Positions 46,738 through 56,037 of a DNA stretch of 64,000 nt are shown one piece after another (positions within the stretch are counted from its first letter, which is position 1; every line of letters begins with the position of its first letter). Both the position numbers and the translations under genes were made by a program. Source of the DNA: Burkholderiales bacterium (GTDB taxonomy: Bacteria; Pseudomonadota; Gammaproteobacteria; Burkholderiales; SG8-41); NCBI GenBank assembly GCA_036262035.1, contig DATAJS010000032.1:310001-374000 (forward strand), in the 5' to 3' direction. A model generated the notes under the pieces. That model was not told the DNA's origin. It was given only the letters and a program-made list of their open reading frames with translations, and did no database searches.

Positions 46738-46828
46738 GAGCCTCTCCTTTGTTGTGCGCATGCCGCGCGCCCGACGCGCGGCGTGCGACGGACGGATTCG
46801 ACGTTAGTTTCCGGGGGGTGGAGCGGCA

Positions 46829-46846
46829 ATTGGACCAAGGTCGCAT
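46829..46846. promoter_or_regulatory. GGACC palindrome 8 (divergent region, near SYLF gene)
   Basis: ATTGGACCAAGGTCGCAT has a perfect left half and core and a degenerate right arm. It is centred 100 bp upstream of the SYLF ATG. Confidence 0.7.
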
Positions 46847-46903
46847 CGCGATGCGGCGCGATGGACGCCGCGTCGAGCGCCTGGCGCCGACCGTCGCGGC
46901 GCA

Positions 46904-46921
46904 CTTGGACCAAGGTCCAAT
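46904..46921. promoter_or_regulatory. GGACC palindrome 9 (divergent region, near 47038 gene)
   Basis: CTTGGACCAAGGTCCAAT matches 17 of 18 positions. It is exactly 75 bp from copy 8 and its centre is 126 bp upstream of the plus-strand ATG at 47038. The two divergent promoters may share both sites. Confidence 0.78.
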
Positions 46922-47037
46922 TCTCGCGTCCTCGCGCGCTGCGCTACTTTCCGCCCTGCACCTGCTGCGTGTTCTTGCGGCCCGCGCACTCTTTCTTGCG
47001 CGGGGGCGGCGCGGCACCTGTCCACAAGGAGAAAACC

Positions 47038-47532
47038 ATGGCGCTACGCAAATCGTTGTTCACTGCAGCCGCAGCAGGCCTGATCGCACTCGGCGCCGTG
47101 TCGTTCACGGCGATCGCCCAGGACGCGCAGCCGAAGACCGGGCGCTACACCGCGGAAGACATCGCGAAAGCGAAGCCGGTCGCCACGTTCGAGGTGGAGG
47201 CCGACCAGATCCGGCTGATCCTGGGCGGGGCTTCGGGCAAAGGCGTGCTCACGTACAACGGCAAGAAGTATCCGTTCACGGCCAAGGCGGTGACCGCGGG
47301 CGGCGTCGGCGTCACCAAAGTCACGGCGAAAGGCGACGTGTACTTCATGAAGAACGTCGAGGATTTCGCGGGCATCTATTCCGCGGCTTCGATCGGCGCG
47401 ACCGTGGGCAAGGGCGCCGGCGCGTCGCAGTACGAGAACAACAAAGGCGTGTTCCTCAAGGTCGTGTCCAAGACCGAAGGCGTGGGCCTGAGCCTCGGGC
47501 TCGCCGGCGTGCAGATCGAGTTCGCGAAGTGA
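47038..47532 (+). CDS. Exported protein, DUF1134/EipA-like
   Basis: A 164-residue protein with a signal peptide ([23 protein letters not shown]). The mature pattern ([38 protein letters not shown] followed by [23 protein letters not shown] and [15 protein letters not shown]) resembles DUF1134/EipA proteins of the periplasm, but similarity is partial. AAGGAG lies before the ATG at 47038. Divergent from the SYLF operon and likely shares its palindromic control. Confidence 0.65.
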   Translation: MALRKSLFTAAAAGLIALGAVSFTAIAQDAQPKTGRYTAEDIAKAKPVATFEVEADQIRLILGGASGKGVLTYNGKKYPFTAKAVTAGGVGVTKVTAKGDVYFMKNVEDFAGIYSAASIGATVGKGAGASQYENNKGVFLKVVSKTEGVGLSLGLAGVQIEFAK

Positions 47533-47656
47533 TCGCACCCGCCGTGTAGATCGGTCCGGCCCGCCGCCCGTCGTCGCAGCCAGCCCCTCTCCCCGGCGGC
47601 AACGGCACCGGACGGCGGCCCCCGGCCCTGAGCGAGCGCCGCATCGGAGGTGGCCC

Positions 47657-48439
47657 ATGAGACTGCAAGGCAAATCCGCCATCGTGACCGGCGCCGCGAG
47701 CGGCATCGGCAAAGGCATCGCGCTCGCCTTCGCGCGCGAGGGCGCGAGCGTCGCGATCGCCGACCTCGACGCGCAGGCAGCCGAAGCGTGCGCTTCCCAG
47801 ATCCGGGCGGGCGGCGCGAAAGCGATCGGCCTGGCGATGGACGTCGCGAGCGAGGACGCGGTGAACGCGGGCGTCGCTGCGACGAGTGACGCCTTCGGCG
47901 GCGTCGACATCCTCGTGTCGAACGCCGGCATACAGATCGTGCATCCGGTCGAAGAGTTCACGCTCACCGACTGGAAGAAGATGATGGCGATCCACCTCGA
48001 CGGCGCTTTCCTCACGACGCGTGCCTGCCTGCCGCGCATGTACGCCGGCGGACGCGGCGGCTGCATCCTCTACATCGGCTCGGTGCACTCCAAGCTCGCA
48101 TCGCTGCTCAAGGCGCCGTACGTCACCGCCAAGCACGGCCTGCTCGGGCTGTGCCGGACCGTCGCGAAGGAAGGCGCCGCGCACCGCGTGCGCGCCAACG
48201 TGATCTGTCCCGGGTTCGTGCGCACGCCGCTCGTCGACAAGCAGATCCCCGAGCAGGCGCAGGCGCTCGGCATCACCGAGGCCGAGGTCATCCGCGACGT
48301 GATGCTGAAGGACACCGTCGACGGCGAGTTCACCACCCTCGAGGACGTCGCCGAGACCGCGGTGTTCTTCGCCGCTTTCCCCAGCAACGCGCTCACCGGC
48401 CAGTCGCTCATCGTGAGCCACGGGTGGGCGATGGAGTGA
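47657..48439 (+). CDS. 3-hydroxybutyrate dehydrogenase
   Basis: A 260-residue short-chain dehydrogenase converting 3-hydroxybutyrate and acetoacetate. Rossmann motif [16 protein letters not shown]-type SNAGIQ, catalytic Ser-Tyr-Lys in [21 protein letters not shown], and family-specific [28 protein letters not shown] lies before the ATG at 47657. With the CoA-transferase, PHA-synthase-like and GntP genes nearby it completes a hydroxybutyrate set. It is not preceded by a palindrome. Confidence 0.93.
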   Translation: MRLQGKSAIVTGAASGIGKGIALAFAREGASVAIADLDAQAAEACASQIRAGGAKAIGLAMDVASEDAVNAGVAATSDAFGGVDILVSNAGIQIVHPVEEFTLTDWKKMMAIHLDGAFLTTRACLPRMYAGGRGGCILYIGSVHSKLASLLKAPYVTAKHGLLGLCRTVAKEGAAHRVRANVICPGFVRTPLVDKQIPEQAQALGITEAEVIRDVMLKDTVDGEFTTLEDVAETAVFFAAFPSNALTGQSLIVSHGWAME

Positions 48440-48464
48440 TGTCGTCGTCGAACGTTCGAAAGGC

Positions 48465-48488
48465 GTGAACGGGTGAACGGGTGAACGG
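48465..48488. repeat. Three tandem 8-bp repeats
   Basis: GTGAACGG occurs three times without spacing, ending in GTGG, in the gap between the dehydrogenase and MscS genes. It is a short slippage-type repeat and holds a possible start codon series of no obvious use. Confidence 0.7.
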
Positions 48489-48554
48489 GTGGTGTCGCAG
48501 CTTGGTCATCAGCGTCGCGCTCGCACTCGTCGTGATGAGCGCTGCGTCGCGCGC

Positions 48555-50249
48555 ATGAAGCGCGCAACCGTCGACTGGCGGCGCGTGCTCGCGCTGCTCA
48601 CCGTCGTCGCCGCGGTCGTCGCGATCCTCACGCTGTCGCGCATTCCCCCGGCCGCCGCGGCGGCCGCGCCGCCGGCGCCGCCCGCCAAGGCCGAGGAGAA
48701 GGCGCCGGCCGCGACCGATCCGCTCGGGCGCATGACCCCTTACGGCGCCGTGATCGGTTTCCTGCGCGCGGCCGAGCGCAACGACTACGAAGCCGCCGCG
48801 CGCTTCCTCGAAGGCAAGCAGCCGCAGAAGAAGAAGGAAGACCTCGCCCGCGCGCTGAAGATCGTGCTCAACCGCGGGCTGAAGATCGGCCTGGAGGATC
48901 TCTCCCGCGTGCCCGAAGGGCGGCTAGACGACGAGCTCAACGTCTATCTCGAGAAGGTCGGCACCGCGGCCTACGACGACAGCACGCTCGATATCGTGCT
49001 GCGCCGGCAGACCAGGCCGGACGCGCCGGCCGTCTGGCTGTTTTCGCACGAGACGCTCCAGGGCGTGCCCGAGGCGGCGGAACGGCTGCACGTCGGGTTC
49101 GGCGAGGCGATCTGGCCCGACGGGTTCCGCGAGCTGACGTTCCTCTCCTTCCCGCTTTTCCTGCTGATCAACCAGCTCTTGCTGATCCCGCTGATCTGCC
49201 TCGTGGCATGGGTGGCGATGCGCATCCTCACGGCCTCCGCGCGCCCACTGCTCGCGCGCTGGAGCGCGGAGAACGGCCCGACCGTGCTCGCGCGCCTGGG
49301 CTGGCCGCTGTGGCTGCTCCTCTTCGGGGTGCTGCTGCGCGCGGCCGCCCAGGAAGGCGTCACGGTCGCGGGCCGCATCTTCTATGCGTCGGTATCCACG
49401 GTGCTCATCATCGGCGCGGTGACCTGGATGCTGGTGCGCCTGACCCGCCTGGCCACGCGGCTCAGGATCCTCGGCATGCACGCGCGCGGCGTGCCGGGCA
49501 ACATCGCCACGGTCGAGCTCTCGGGCTGGCTGCTCATGTGTGCGTGGTGGATCGCGGGGCTCTTCCTCGTCCTGCGCAGCCTCGGCTTCGAAGTGACCGC
49601 GGCCGTCGCCGGCCTCGGCGTCGGCGGCATCGCGATCGCGTTCGCCGCACAGAAGACGCTCGAGAACCTCTTCGGGACCGTCACCATCGTCACCGACAAG
49701 CCGATACACGTGGGCGACACCTGCAACGCCGGCGGCACCGAGGGCACGGTGGAAAGCATCGGCCTGCGCTCGTCGCGCATACGCACCGCCGACCGCGTGC
49801 TCGTCACGATCCCCAACGGCCAGCTCGCCTCGATGACGATCAGCAACCTGTCCCATCGCGACAAGTTCCTGTTCAAGCACCTGGTGCGGCTGCGTTACGA
49901 CATGCGCGCGGATCAGTTGCGCGAAGTGCTGGCCCGGACGAGGACGATGCTGGCCGCCCACGCCGGGGTCGAAACCTCGACGGCGAGGACGCGCGTGGTG
50001 CGTTTCGCCGATTTTGCGATCGAGCTCGAGGTGTTCGGCTACGTGCGCACCAGCGACCACGCGGACTTCCTCGGCGTTCAGGAAGAGCTGCTGCTCAACG
50101 TGATGGACATCGTCGAAGCGAGCGGCGCCGCGATCGCGCTGCCCTACCAGACGCCGCTGGAAGAAAAAGGCACGCTCGACGCCGGCACGAAGGCGCCGGA
50201 TGTCGTCGCGCTGCCTCGCGGCGAGCGCTCGGCCGGCGAAAGAACCTGA
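48555..50249 (+). CDS. MscS-family mechanosensitive channel
   Basis: A 564-residue protein. N-terminal signal anchor (VLALLTVVAAVVAILTLS) is followed by a Pro/Ala-rich link and a periplasmic domain, then four transmembrane helices, the MscS pore helix AGLGVGGIAIAFAAQKTLENLFG and the beta domain with PIHVGDTCNAGGTEGTVESIGLRSSRIRTADRVLVTIPNGQL. C-terminal about 130 residues form the cytoplasmic cage part. ATG at 48555 is preferred over 48489. Likely releases solutes during osmotic downshock. Confidence 0.9.
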   Translation: MKRATVDWRRVLALLTVVAAVVAILTLSRIPPAAAAAAPPAPPAKAEEKAPAATDPLGRMTPYGAVIGFLRAAERNDYEAAARFLEGKQPQKKKEDLARALKIVLNRGLKIGLEDLSRVPEGRLDDELNVYLEKVGTAAYDDSTLDIVLRRQTRPDAPAVWLFSHETLQGVPEAAERLHVGFGEAIWPDGFRELTFLSFPLFLLINQLLLIPLICLVAWVAMRILTASARPLLARWSAENGPTVLARLGWPLWLLLFGVLLRAAAQEGVTVAGRIFYASVSTVLIIGAVTWMLVRLTRLATRLRILGMHARGVPGNIATVELSGWLLMCAWWIAGLFLVLRSLGFEVTAAVAGLGVGGIAIAFAAQKTLENLFGTVTIVTDKPIHVGDTCNAGGTEGTVESIGLRSSRIRTADRVLVTIPNGQLASMTISNLSHRDKFLFKHLVRLRYDMRADQLREVLARTRTMLAAHAGVETSTARTRVVRFADFAIELEVFGYVRTSDHADFLGVQEELLLNVMDIVEASGAAIALPYQTPLEEKGTLDAGTKAPDVVALPRGERSAGERT

Positions 50250-50351
50250 GAGCGGGTTTGCTAGCGGCCGCGTCCGTCCTGCACGCCGCGGTTGTACGCG
50301 TCCTCTTCGCCGCGAACGCGATCGCGGCCGCGGCCGCAAGCAAGGGCCGGT

Positions 50352-50597
50352 TCATGACGGCTCCCTCAGCACGGCGCCGGTGATGTACGTGTGGCCGCGC
50401 ACGACGTCCGGCGCCGGATGGAACTGCACGTACTTGATGTTCTCGAACGGCACGAGGAAGAGGGTTCCTTCGACCTGAAGCAGGATGTGACGGTTCTTCA
50501 GCACGTCGTCGAACCTGAGCTGCGCCGCGGCCTCGTTGGTCGTCTGCTGCGGGAAATCGACGCAGAGCTTGGTGCCGTCGCAGAAGTGTATCGTCAT
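50352..50597 (-). CDS. Small protein of unknown function
   Basis: An 81-residue soluble protein. It begins MTIHFCDGTKLCVDFPQQ, a pattern of short strands (DGTKLCVDFP, ILLQVEGTLFLVPFENIKYVQFHP), ending with VRGHTYITGAVL. The N-terminal half resembles small 'DGTxLxxxFP' nucleic-acid or ligand-binding folds, without a clear family. ATG at 50597 is chosen; an ATG at 50651 in the same frame is possible. The palindrome at 50679-50696 is centred 90 bp upstream of 50597. Confidence 0.6.
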   Translation of the reverse strand: MTIHFCDGTKLCVDFPQQTTNEAAAQLRFDDVLKNRHILLQVEGTLFLVPFENIKYVQFHPAPDVVRGHTYITGAVLREPS

Positions 50598-50678
50598 GGC
50601 TCGCTGATTTTCCACGCGGGATCTCCCGGATCGGTGGTCTTCCTCCGACAATGAAACCCGCGTGACGGGCCGCGAACA

Positions 50679-50696
50679 ATTGGGCCTTCGTCCAAT
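50679..50696. promoter_or_regulatory. GGACC palindrome 10 (upstream of small gene at 50597)
   Basis: ATTGGGCCTTCGTCCAAT keeps symmetric outer arms (ATTGG, CCAAT) with a changed core. It lies between the minus-strand small gene and the end of the receiver gene at 50703. Confidence 0.62.
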
Positions 50697-50702
50697 ACGG
50701 CG

Positions 50703-51080
50703 TCAGCGGCCGCCCTCGCCCAGCACCTCGCGCAGCGTCTCGATCAGGAGCTGGTCGCTGAACGGCTTGCGCAGGAACGCCACCGCCCCGGCCTCGAGCG
50801 CCTGGTCGCGCGCGTGGGCCTCGTCGTACGCCGAGACGAAGATGATCGGCAGCGCCCCGCCGAGCCTCGCCTGGACGTCCAGCCCGGTGAGCCCGGGCAT
50901 CTGCACGTCGAGGATCACGCAGGCGGGCCGCGGCGCAGCCGCGCCGTCCAGGCTCTGCAGGAACGCGTCGCCGCTCGCGAACGTCTGGGCGCGCATGCCG
51001 GCCGCTCGCAGCAGCCGCTGCACCGCGCGCCGCACCGATGCGTCGTCGTCGACGATCGCGATCGTCGGGACTTCGCTCAC
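50703..51080 (-). CDS. Receiver-only response regulator
   Basis: A 125-residue single receiver: DDD at residues 11-13, phospho-Asp in VILDVQMPGLTG, FVSAYDE and FLRKPFSD. No output domain. GTG at 51080 overlaps the stop of the kinase gene (GTGA), so the two are coupled. It probably accepts phosphate from that kinase and acts by protein contact, in CheY or FixL-partner style. Confidence 0.9.
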   Translation of the reverse strand: MSEVPTIAIVDDDASVRRAVQRLLRAAGMRAQTFASGDAFLQSLDGAAAPRPACVILDVQMPGLTGLDVQARLGGALPIIFVSAYDEAHARDQALEAGAVAFLRKPFSDQLLIETLREVLGEGGR

Positions 51081-53494
51081 GCTCGCGCGCCCGGCAACGC
51101 GGGCAGCACGAACTCGAAAGTCGCCCCGCAATCGGCGTTGTTCACCGCACGCAGGCGGCCGGCGTGCGCCTCGATGATGGAGCGGCTGATCGAAAGGCCC
51201 AGCCCGATGCCGTCGCGCTTGGACGTGAAGAACGGATCGAAGATGCTGTCCAGCTTGTCGGCCGGCACGCCGGTGCCGCTGTCGGCGACCGTCACGCGCG
51301 CGCCCTTCGCGTCGGCTCCCGCCGTGACCGTGACGAGGCGTTGCGCCGGCGGGCGGTCCTTGACCGCGTCGAAGGCGTTGAGCAGCAGGTTGAGCACGAC
51401 CTGCTGGAGCTGCACCCTGTCGCCGTTCACCCGCAGATCGTCATCGAGCTGCATCGACAGGCGCACGCCGCGCACGATCGCGTCGCTCTGCACCAGCACC
51501 GCGACTTCCCGGATGAGCGTCGAGAGCTCGAGCGGCGCCATCTCGAGCTCGCCTTTCCTGGCGAGCGAGCGCATGCGGCGTATCACCTCCGCCGCGCGGT
51601 TGTCGTCGCTCGCGATGTCGGCGAGTATGTCGCAGACTTCGGCCACGTCGGGCTTGTCGGCCCGCATGAACTGCTGGGCGGCCCGCGCGTTGGCGAGGAT
51701 GGCGGTGAGCGGCTGGTTGAGCTCGTGCGCGATCGAAGCGGCGAGCTCGCCCATGAGCGAGATGCGCGTCATGTGCGCGAGCTCGCGGCGGCTGCGCTCG
51801 AGCTCGTAGTGCTCGGTCGCGTCGACGATCGCCACCAGCACCCGCAGCCCGTCGGCGCCGCCGATCGGATGCAGCCCGACCTCCGCGATGAAGTCGCTGC
51901 CGTCCCGGCGCAGCGCGCGATGGCCGCGGCCCGCGCCCATCGCCTGCGCGAGCGGCAGCGCGAAGATGCCGTCGCGCTGCGCGGAATAGCCCGCGGGCTC
52001 CGCGATCAGCATGTCCACCGAGGCGCCGGTCAGCTCGTCCTGGCTGTAGCCGAAGAGCTTCTCCGCGTGCGCGTTGGCGAAGCCGATCCGGCCGGCCTCG
52101 TCCACCATGAGGATGGCGATCGGCAGCACGTCCATCGCGAGCCGCAGCGTGCGCTCCGAGGCCTTGTGCTCGCTCACGTCGGTGCACGAGCCGATGTACC
52201 CGGTGAACGTCCCGTCGGCCGCGAAGCGCGGCGCGCCGCTCGCGATGAGCCAGCGATAACGGCCTTCCCGGTCGCGCAGGCGAACTTCGAGCTGGTAGCG
52301 GCGCTGCGCGTCGACTGCCGCACGATAGGTGGCGGTGCAGCGATCGCGGTCGTCGGGGTGCACGCCGTCGTACCAGCCGTTGCCGAGCTCGTCCTGGAGC
52401 GAGCGCCCGGTGAAATCGAGCCAGCCCTTGTTGACGAACGTGCAGAGCCGGTCGACGTCGGTCATCCAGATCATCGTGGGCGCGGTGTCGGCGAGGAGAC
52501 GGAAGCGCGCTTCGCTCTCGCGCAGCGCATCCTGCTCGCGCAGCCGCTCGGCTTCCGTGCGCCGGCGCTCCTGCAAGAACGCGGCGTACGCGAGCACGGT
52601 CACGCCGACGAAGATCAGGAAGAACTGGACGCCGCGCGCGTTCTCCTCCGGGGCGCTGGTGGTGAAAGGCCCCAGTCCGTGCGCGGCCCCCCAGATCGCG
52701 AAGAAGGCGATCGCCGCGAACGAAACGCTCGACGCGACAGGACCGAAGCGCAGCGCCGCCCACACCAGGAAGGGCAGCGGCAGGTAGAGCTGCGCCCCGG
52801 GCACGTTGAAGGCGGAAGGATGCAAGTCGAACACGACGATGCTGACCGCGAGCACGCTGCATGCGAGCGCCAACCCTTCGGCGATGCGCGCCGGCGCCGC
52901 TGCGCGCAGCGCCGACCAGCGCAGCGTCGCGGCGGTGAGGATTAACGGCACGAGCGTGAGCGCCGCCAGCATGTTCGAGAAGAACCGCGTGTACCAGAGC
53001 TGCCAGTAGCCTTTGTCGCCCCACGCGTTGAGCATGACGAACGCGGAGTCGAGGAACGACGAGAGGAAAGGCGCGAGCACGACCGCGCCCGCCATGAAGC
53101 AGCCGACCTCGCGCACCCCGCCGAACACGAGCACGCGCCGGCCGAGGAGATAGCGCACCGAGGCCGCGCCGATCAACGCCTCGCTCACGTTGCTCACGTA
53201 CCAGCACAGCACCATGGGCGCCGGCACCCCGCCTTCGATCTCGGCGAGCAGGTGCGCGGGCAGCGCGGCGAGCAGCAGAACGGGCCACGCGCGCTCGCCG
53301 GTGAGCAGCAGCGCCGCGAGCAATACCGCGTTCGGCGGCCACAGCACCGAGATCGGATTGGGGCTGAAGGTGAGCATGAGGCCCACCTTGGCGCCGGCGT
53401 AATAGCCGGCGAAGACCAGCAGCGCGTGCAGGGCGAGCCGCGGCAGAGGCAGCCTGTCGGCAATCGTGAGACCCGCCGTGCCCGTCGCGCTCAA
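51077..53494 (-). CDS. MASE1-PAS-PAS sensor histidine kinase
   Basis: An 805-residue inner-membrane kinase. MASE1 sensor (residues about 20-300, eight or so hydrophobic segments, with GLMLTFSPNPISVLWPPNAVLLAALLL) is followed by two PAS domains (around RFRLLADTAPTMIWMTDVD with a PAC-like GYIGSCTDVSEHK, and DVLPIAILMVDEAGRIGFAN), HisKA with SIAHELNQPLTAILANARA, and HATPase_c (NLLLNAFDA, VADSGTGVP, GLGLSISRSIIEAH). TTG at 53494 has GGAG upstream. It has the FixL/TodS-style His box; with the receiver 50703-51080 it may sense redox or carbon signals. Confidence 0.92.
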   Translation of the reverse strand: MSATGTAGLTIADRLPLPRLALHALLVFAGYYAGAKVGLMLTFSPNPISVLWPPNAVLLAALLLTGERAWPVLLLAALPAHLLAEIEGGVPAPMVLCWYVSNVSEALIGAASVRYLLGRRVLVFGGVREVGCFMAGAVVLAPFLSSFLDSAFVMLNAWGDKGYWQLWYTRFFSNMLAALTLVPLILTAATLRWSALRAAAPARIAEGLALACSVLAVSIVVFDLHPSAFNVPGAQLYLPLPFLVWAALRFGPVASSVSFAAIAFFAIWGAAHGLGPFTTSAPEENARGVQFFLIFVGVTVLAYAAFLQERRRTEAERLREQDALRESEARFRLLADTAPTMIWMTDVDRLCTFVNKGWLDFTGRSLQDELGNGWYDGVHPDDRDRCTATYRAAVDAQRRYQLEVRLRDREGRYRWLIASGAPRFAADGTFTGYIGSCTDVSEHKASERTLRLAMDVLPIAILMVDEAGRIGFANAHAEKLFGYSQDELTGASVDMLIAEPAGYSAQRDGIFALPLAQAMGAGRGHRALRRDGSDFIAEVGLHPIGGADGLRVLVAIVDATEHYELERSRRELAHMTRISLMGELAASIAHELNQPLTAILANARAAQQFMRADKPDVAEVCDILADIASDDNRAAEVIRRMRSLARKGELEMAPLELSTLIREVAVLVQSDAIVRGVRLSMQLDDDLRVNGDRVQLQQVVLNLLLNAFDAVKDRPPAQRLVTVTAGADAKGARVTVADSGTGVPADKLDSIFDPFFTSKRDGIGLGLSISRSIIEAHAGRLRAVNNADCGATFEFVLPALPGARA

Positions 53495-53671
53495 CGCAAG
53501 GCTCCGTTTCGTGCACCGCCGCCCTCGCGCCCCCTCGCGCGAAAGCCCGTTCGATTAGTAGCACCTCGGTCGGATAACGTCCACTGGCGCCGGGGCAGGC
53601 CTGATGTATGCCTGTGGGAACAAAGGCAAAATAATGCTGCGACGGCATCGCCGCGCGGCCCTCTTTCTTCC

Positions 53672-54979
53672 ATGACCGACCGCCCTTCCGCCTCCCGGCC
53701 TCATCCCGGCGCCGAGCTCTTCCGGGCGCAGTTCGAGCGCAGCCCCGTGCCGCGCCTGCTGGGCCGCGTCTCGACGTCCGAGGTCGTCGCGGTGAACGCG
53801 GCGATGCTGCGCCTGCTCGGCCTACCCGCGGGCGAAGTGCTGGCGCGGCCCGTCGCGGACTGCGGCCTGTGGACCGATGGGGGCCACGCCGACCGCGTCC
53901 TCGCCTCGGTGCTGCGCGGCGAGGCCGAGCGGTTCGAGAGCCGCATCGCGCGCAGCTCGGGCGGCGACTGCGACGTGGAGGTCACGGCGTACCTGGTGCA
54001 CGACGGCGGCGAGCGCTATCTCGCGGCGGAGGCGTTCGACGTGTCCGGACAGAAGGAGGCCGCGCACAAGCTGCGTCTCGCCGGCACGGCGTTCGCGCAC
54101 ATGAGCGAAGGGCTCGTCGTCGTCGATGTCGACGCGTGCTTCGTGTCGGTCAATCCCGCGTTCACGCGCATGACCGGCTACACGCCGGAGGAAGCGCTCG
54201 GCCGCACGCCGCGCGAGCTGCTGCACGAGCCGAGCGGACATCACGGCGCCAATTTCTTCCGCGCCGTAGCGGACGCGGTGAACCGGACCGGCTCGTGGGC
54301 GGGCGAGATGTGGTCGCGCAAGAAGTCGGGCGAAGTGTTCCCGCAGATGGTGAGCATCGCGAGCGTGCGCGACGGCGACGGGCGCGTGGTCAATCACGTG
54401 GCGGTGCAGAACGACATCACCGCGCTCAAGGCGAAAGAGGCGCAGCTCGAGCACATCGCGCACCACGATCCGCTCACCTCGCTGCCCAACCGCAAGCTGC
54501 TCATCGACCGCTGCAACGTCGCGCTGGTGCGCGCCGCGCGCGCGCATCGCTCGTGCGCGGTGCTGTGCGTGGACCTCGACCGCTTCAAGCCGGTCAACGA
54601 TCGCCACGGCCACGGCGTCGGGGACGAGCTCCTGTGCATGGTCGCGCTGCGCCTGCAGGGCTGCGTGCGTGCGAGCGACACCGTCGCGCGCATCGGCGGC
54701 GACGAGTTCGTGGTGCTGCTCGACGACATCACGCGCAGGGAAGACGCCGTGCACATCGCCGCGAAAGTGAACGCGGTGCTGTCGGCGCCGTTCGACGTGA
54801 TGGGGCACGAGCTCAGGATCGCGGCGAGCGTGGGCATCGCCATCTCGCCCGAGCACGGCGCGGACACCGCGACGCTCATGCGCCACGGCGACAAGGCGCT
54901 CTACGCCGCGAAGGATGCCGGCCGCAACCGCTACGCCGTATACGGCGAGGCCGCGGCAGCGCCGCCGGATTTCCCGTAG
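53672..54979 (+). CDS. PAS-PAS-GGDEF diguanylate cyclase
   Basis: A 435-residue soluble protein with two PAS domains (around FERSPVPRLLGRVSTSEVVAVNAAM and AFAHMSEGLVVVDVDACFVSVNPAFTRMTGYTPEEALG) and a C-terminal GGDEF domain: HDPLTSLPNRKLLIDR, FKPVNDRHGHGVGDELL, and the active loop RIGGDEFVVLLD. An inhibitory I-site RASD is five residues before GGDEF, so product inhibition by c-di-GMP is expected. No EAL domain. Makes c-di-GMP in response to a PAS-bound signal. Divergent from the MASE1 kinase. Confidence 0.92.
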   Translation: MTDRPSASRPHPGAELFRAQFERSPVPRLLGRVSTSEVVAVNAAMLRLLGLPAGEVLARPVADCGLWTDGGHADRVLASVLRGEAERFESRIARSSGGDCDVEVTAYLVHDGGERYLAAEAFDVSGQKEAAHKLRLAGTAFAHMSEGLVVVDVDACFVSVNPAFTRMTGYTPEEALGRTPRELLHEPSGHHGANFFRAVADAVNRTGSWAGEMWSRKKSGEVFPQMVSIASVRDGDGRVVNHVAVQNDITALKAKEAQLEHIAHHDPLTSLPNRKLLIDRCNVALVRAARAHRSCAVLCVDLDRFKPVNDRHGHGVGDELLCMVALRLQGCVRASDTVARIGGDEFVVLLDDITRREDAVHIAAKVNAVLSAPFDVMGHELRIAASVGIAISPEHGADTATLMRHGDKALYAAKDAGRNRYAVYGEAAAAPPDFP

Positions 54980-55396
54980 GGTGCGCGCAAGCGCACCGAG
55001 CCCTACCACCGTTCGTCCTGAGCGTAGCGGCGTAGGGTGCGTTACCGTAGCCGACAGGCGTAACGCACCGTGCTTGTCGTAGGGTGCGCGCAAGCGCACC
55101 GCGCCTTTGAAGTCTCAGCATGTCATGCGATGCGACGAGTCGGCGCCAGACCCGACCCGCCGCGCCTCCTGGTCGCCGCAACCCACGTCCGTTCGAGCGC
55201 GAAACCCCGTTCGCGGCGGAAGGTCAACACACGACCATCCGCCACGAACGGCGCGCTCGAACGGACTGCGGCTCCAAGTCGGCGCAACGGGCCGGGTCTG
55301 ACGCCGTGTCAACTCGTTCCATTCCTTGAACCTCGACGCGCGCTGCCGAGACCGCGTCCATCCTTGTCCAGAATCCCACGCGCCCACTTATTGGCG
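54980..55396. other. Gene-free region of repeats at the element's left side
   Basis: It contains TAGGGTGCG-type hairpin repeats (54976-55095, with GGTGCGC-GCAA-GCGCACC stems, as also seen at 56945-57050), then the left 228-bp inverted repeat. No supported gene; reading frames across it are repeat shadows. Confidence 0.6.
55078..55305 (+). repeat. 228-bp inverted repeat, left copy
   Basis: It matches the reverse complement of 56734-56961 over the same 228 bp with few differences, most of them in the outer 70 bp. It begins CGTAGGGTGCGCGCAAGC and ends GGGTCTGACGCC. The inner 160 bp are nearly identical. The pair encloses the integrase remnant, DUF4326 gene and tRNA-His fragment. Confidence 0.88.
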
Positions 55397-55693
55397 ATGC
55401 CATCGTCTTTCAGCCGATGCCGGTTGCTCGCCTCGAAGTGGCTCTTCCCGAACCGCGCCGGCGAGGCCTACACCGACAGCGGCTTCAAGTCGATCTTCGG
55501 CAAGCTCGCCAAGCATTCGGGCGACGAAGACCACGCGCGCGTGCGCTGTCACGACGGCACGCCTGCGCGCGGCACGATGAAGCTCAGACAGGACGGCCCC
55601 CAGGCGCACGAGGTCATCGGCCATCTGACCGAGGAGATGGTCGAGTGCGTGTACGGTCGGCGGAAGACGTTTCGCGGGAGGGCTGTGGAGTGA
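55397..55693 (+). pseudogene. C-terminal remnant of a tyrosine recombinase (phage integrase)
   Basis: 98 codons open with MPSSFSRCRLL, then WLFPNRAGEAYTDSGFKSIFGKL, which matches the link segment of phage integrases, and end with VIGHLTEEMVECVYGRRKT carrying the GH pair and catalytic Tyr of the C-terminal box. The stretch between (HARVRCHDGTPARGTMKL) has diverged from the usual HDLR..GA motif, and the arm-binding and core N-terminal parts are absent. It is therefore a decayed or truncated integrase. It directly precedes coupled phage-like genes. Confidence 0.65.
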
Positions 55694-56037
55694 GCGCGCC
55701 GCAGCGCGTTCAGCTCTCGCGCAAAAAGGGGTCGCGCATGCCGCCGAACACGGTGCCGGTGGCGGGGCCGAGCCAGCGGGACAATATCGTGAAGGTTGGT
55801 GCGCAGGCGCTGATCGAAGCGATCGACGGCAATCAGTACAGCTTCGTCGTGACGCCAGCGATCGCGAAAGCGGTCTACGCAGCGCATATGTCCGAGATGC
55901 TGAAGAGCCGCCCCTGGCTGCGCGACGCGCTGAACACTGAGCGCCGCGGGAAAAACCTCGCGTGCTGGTGCGCGCTCGACGAGCCGTGTCACGCTGACGT
56001 GCTGCTTGAGCTCACGAATCGGCAGGAGTCGACGTGA
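55690..56037 (+). CDS. DUF4326 domain protein (phage-associated)
   Basis: A 115-residue protein: start region SAPQRVQLSRKKGSRMPPNTVPVAGPSQ, then RRGKNLACWCALDEPCHADVLLELTN, the DUF4326 signature with Cys-Trp-Cys and CHAD. Such proteins occur in phages and mobile regions; the Cys/His set could bind a metal. GTG at 55690 overlaps the integrase stop (GTGA). The next gene starts on its stop codon. Confidence 0.85.
   Translation: MSAPQRVQLSRKKGSRMPPNTVPVAGPSQRDNIVKVGAQALIEAIDGNQYSFVVTPAIAKAVYAAHMSEMLKSRPWLRDALNTERRGKNLACWCALDEPCHADVLLELTNRQEST

Noticed and set aside
53558-53575. Possible eleventh GGACC palindrome between the MASE1 kinase and GGDEF genes
   Set aside because: GTAGCACCTCGGTCGGAT matches only about 12 of 18 positions and the arms are not symmetric; it may be chance.
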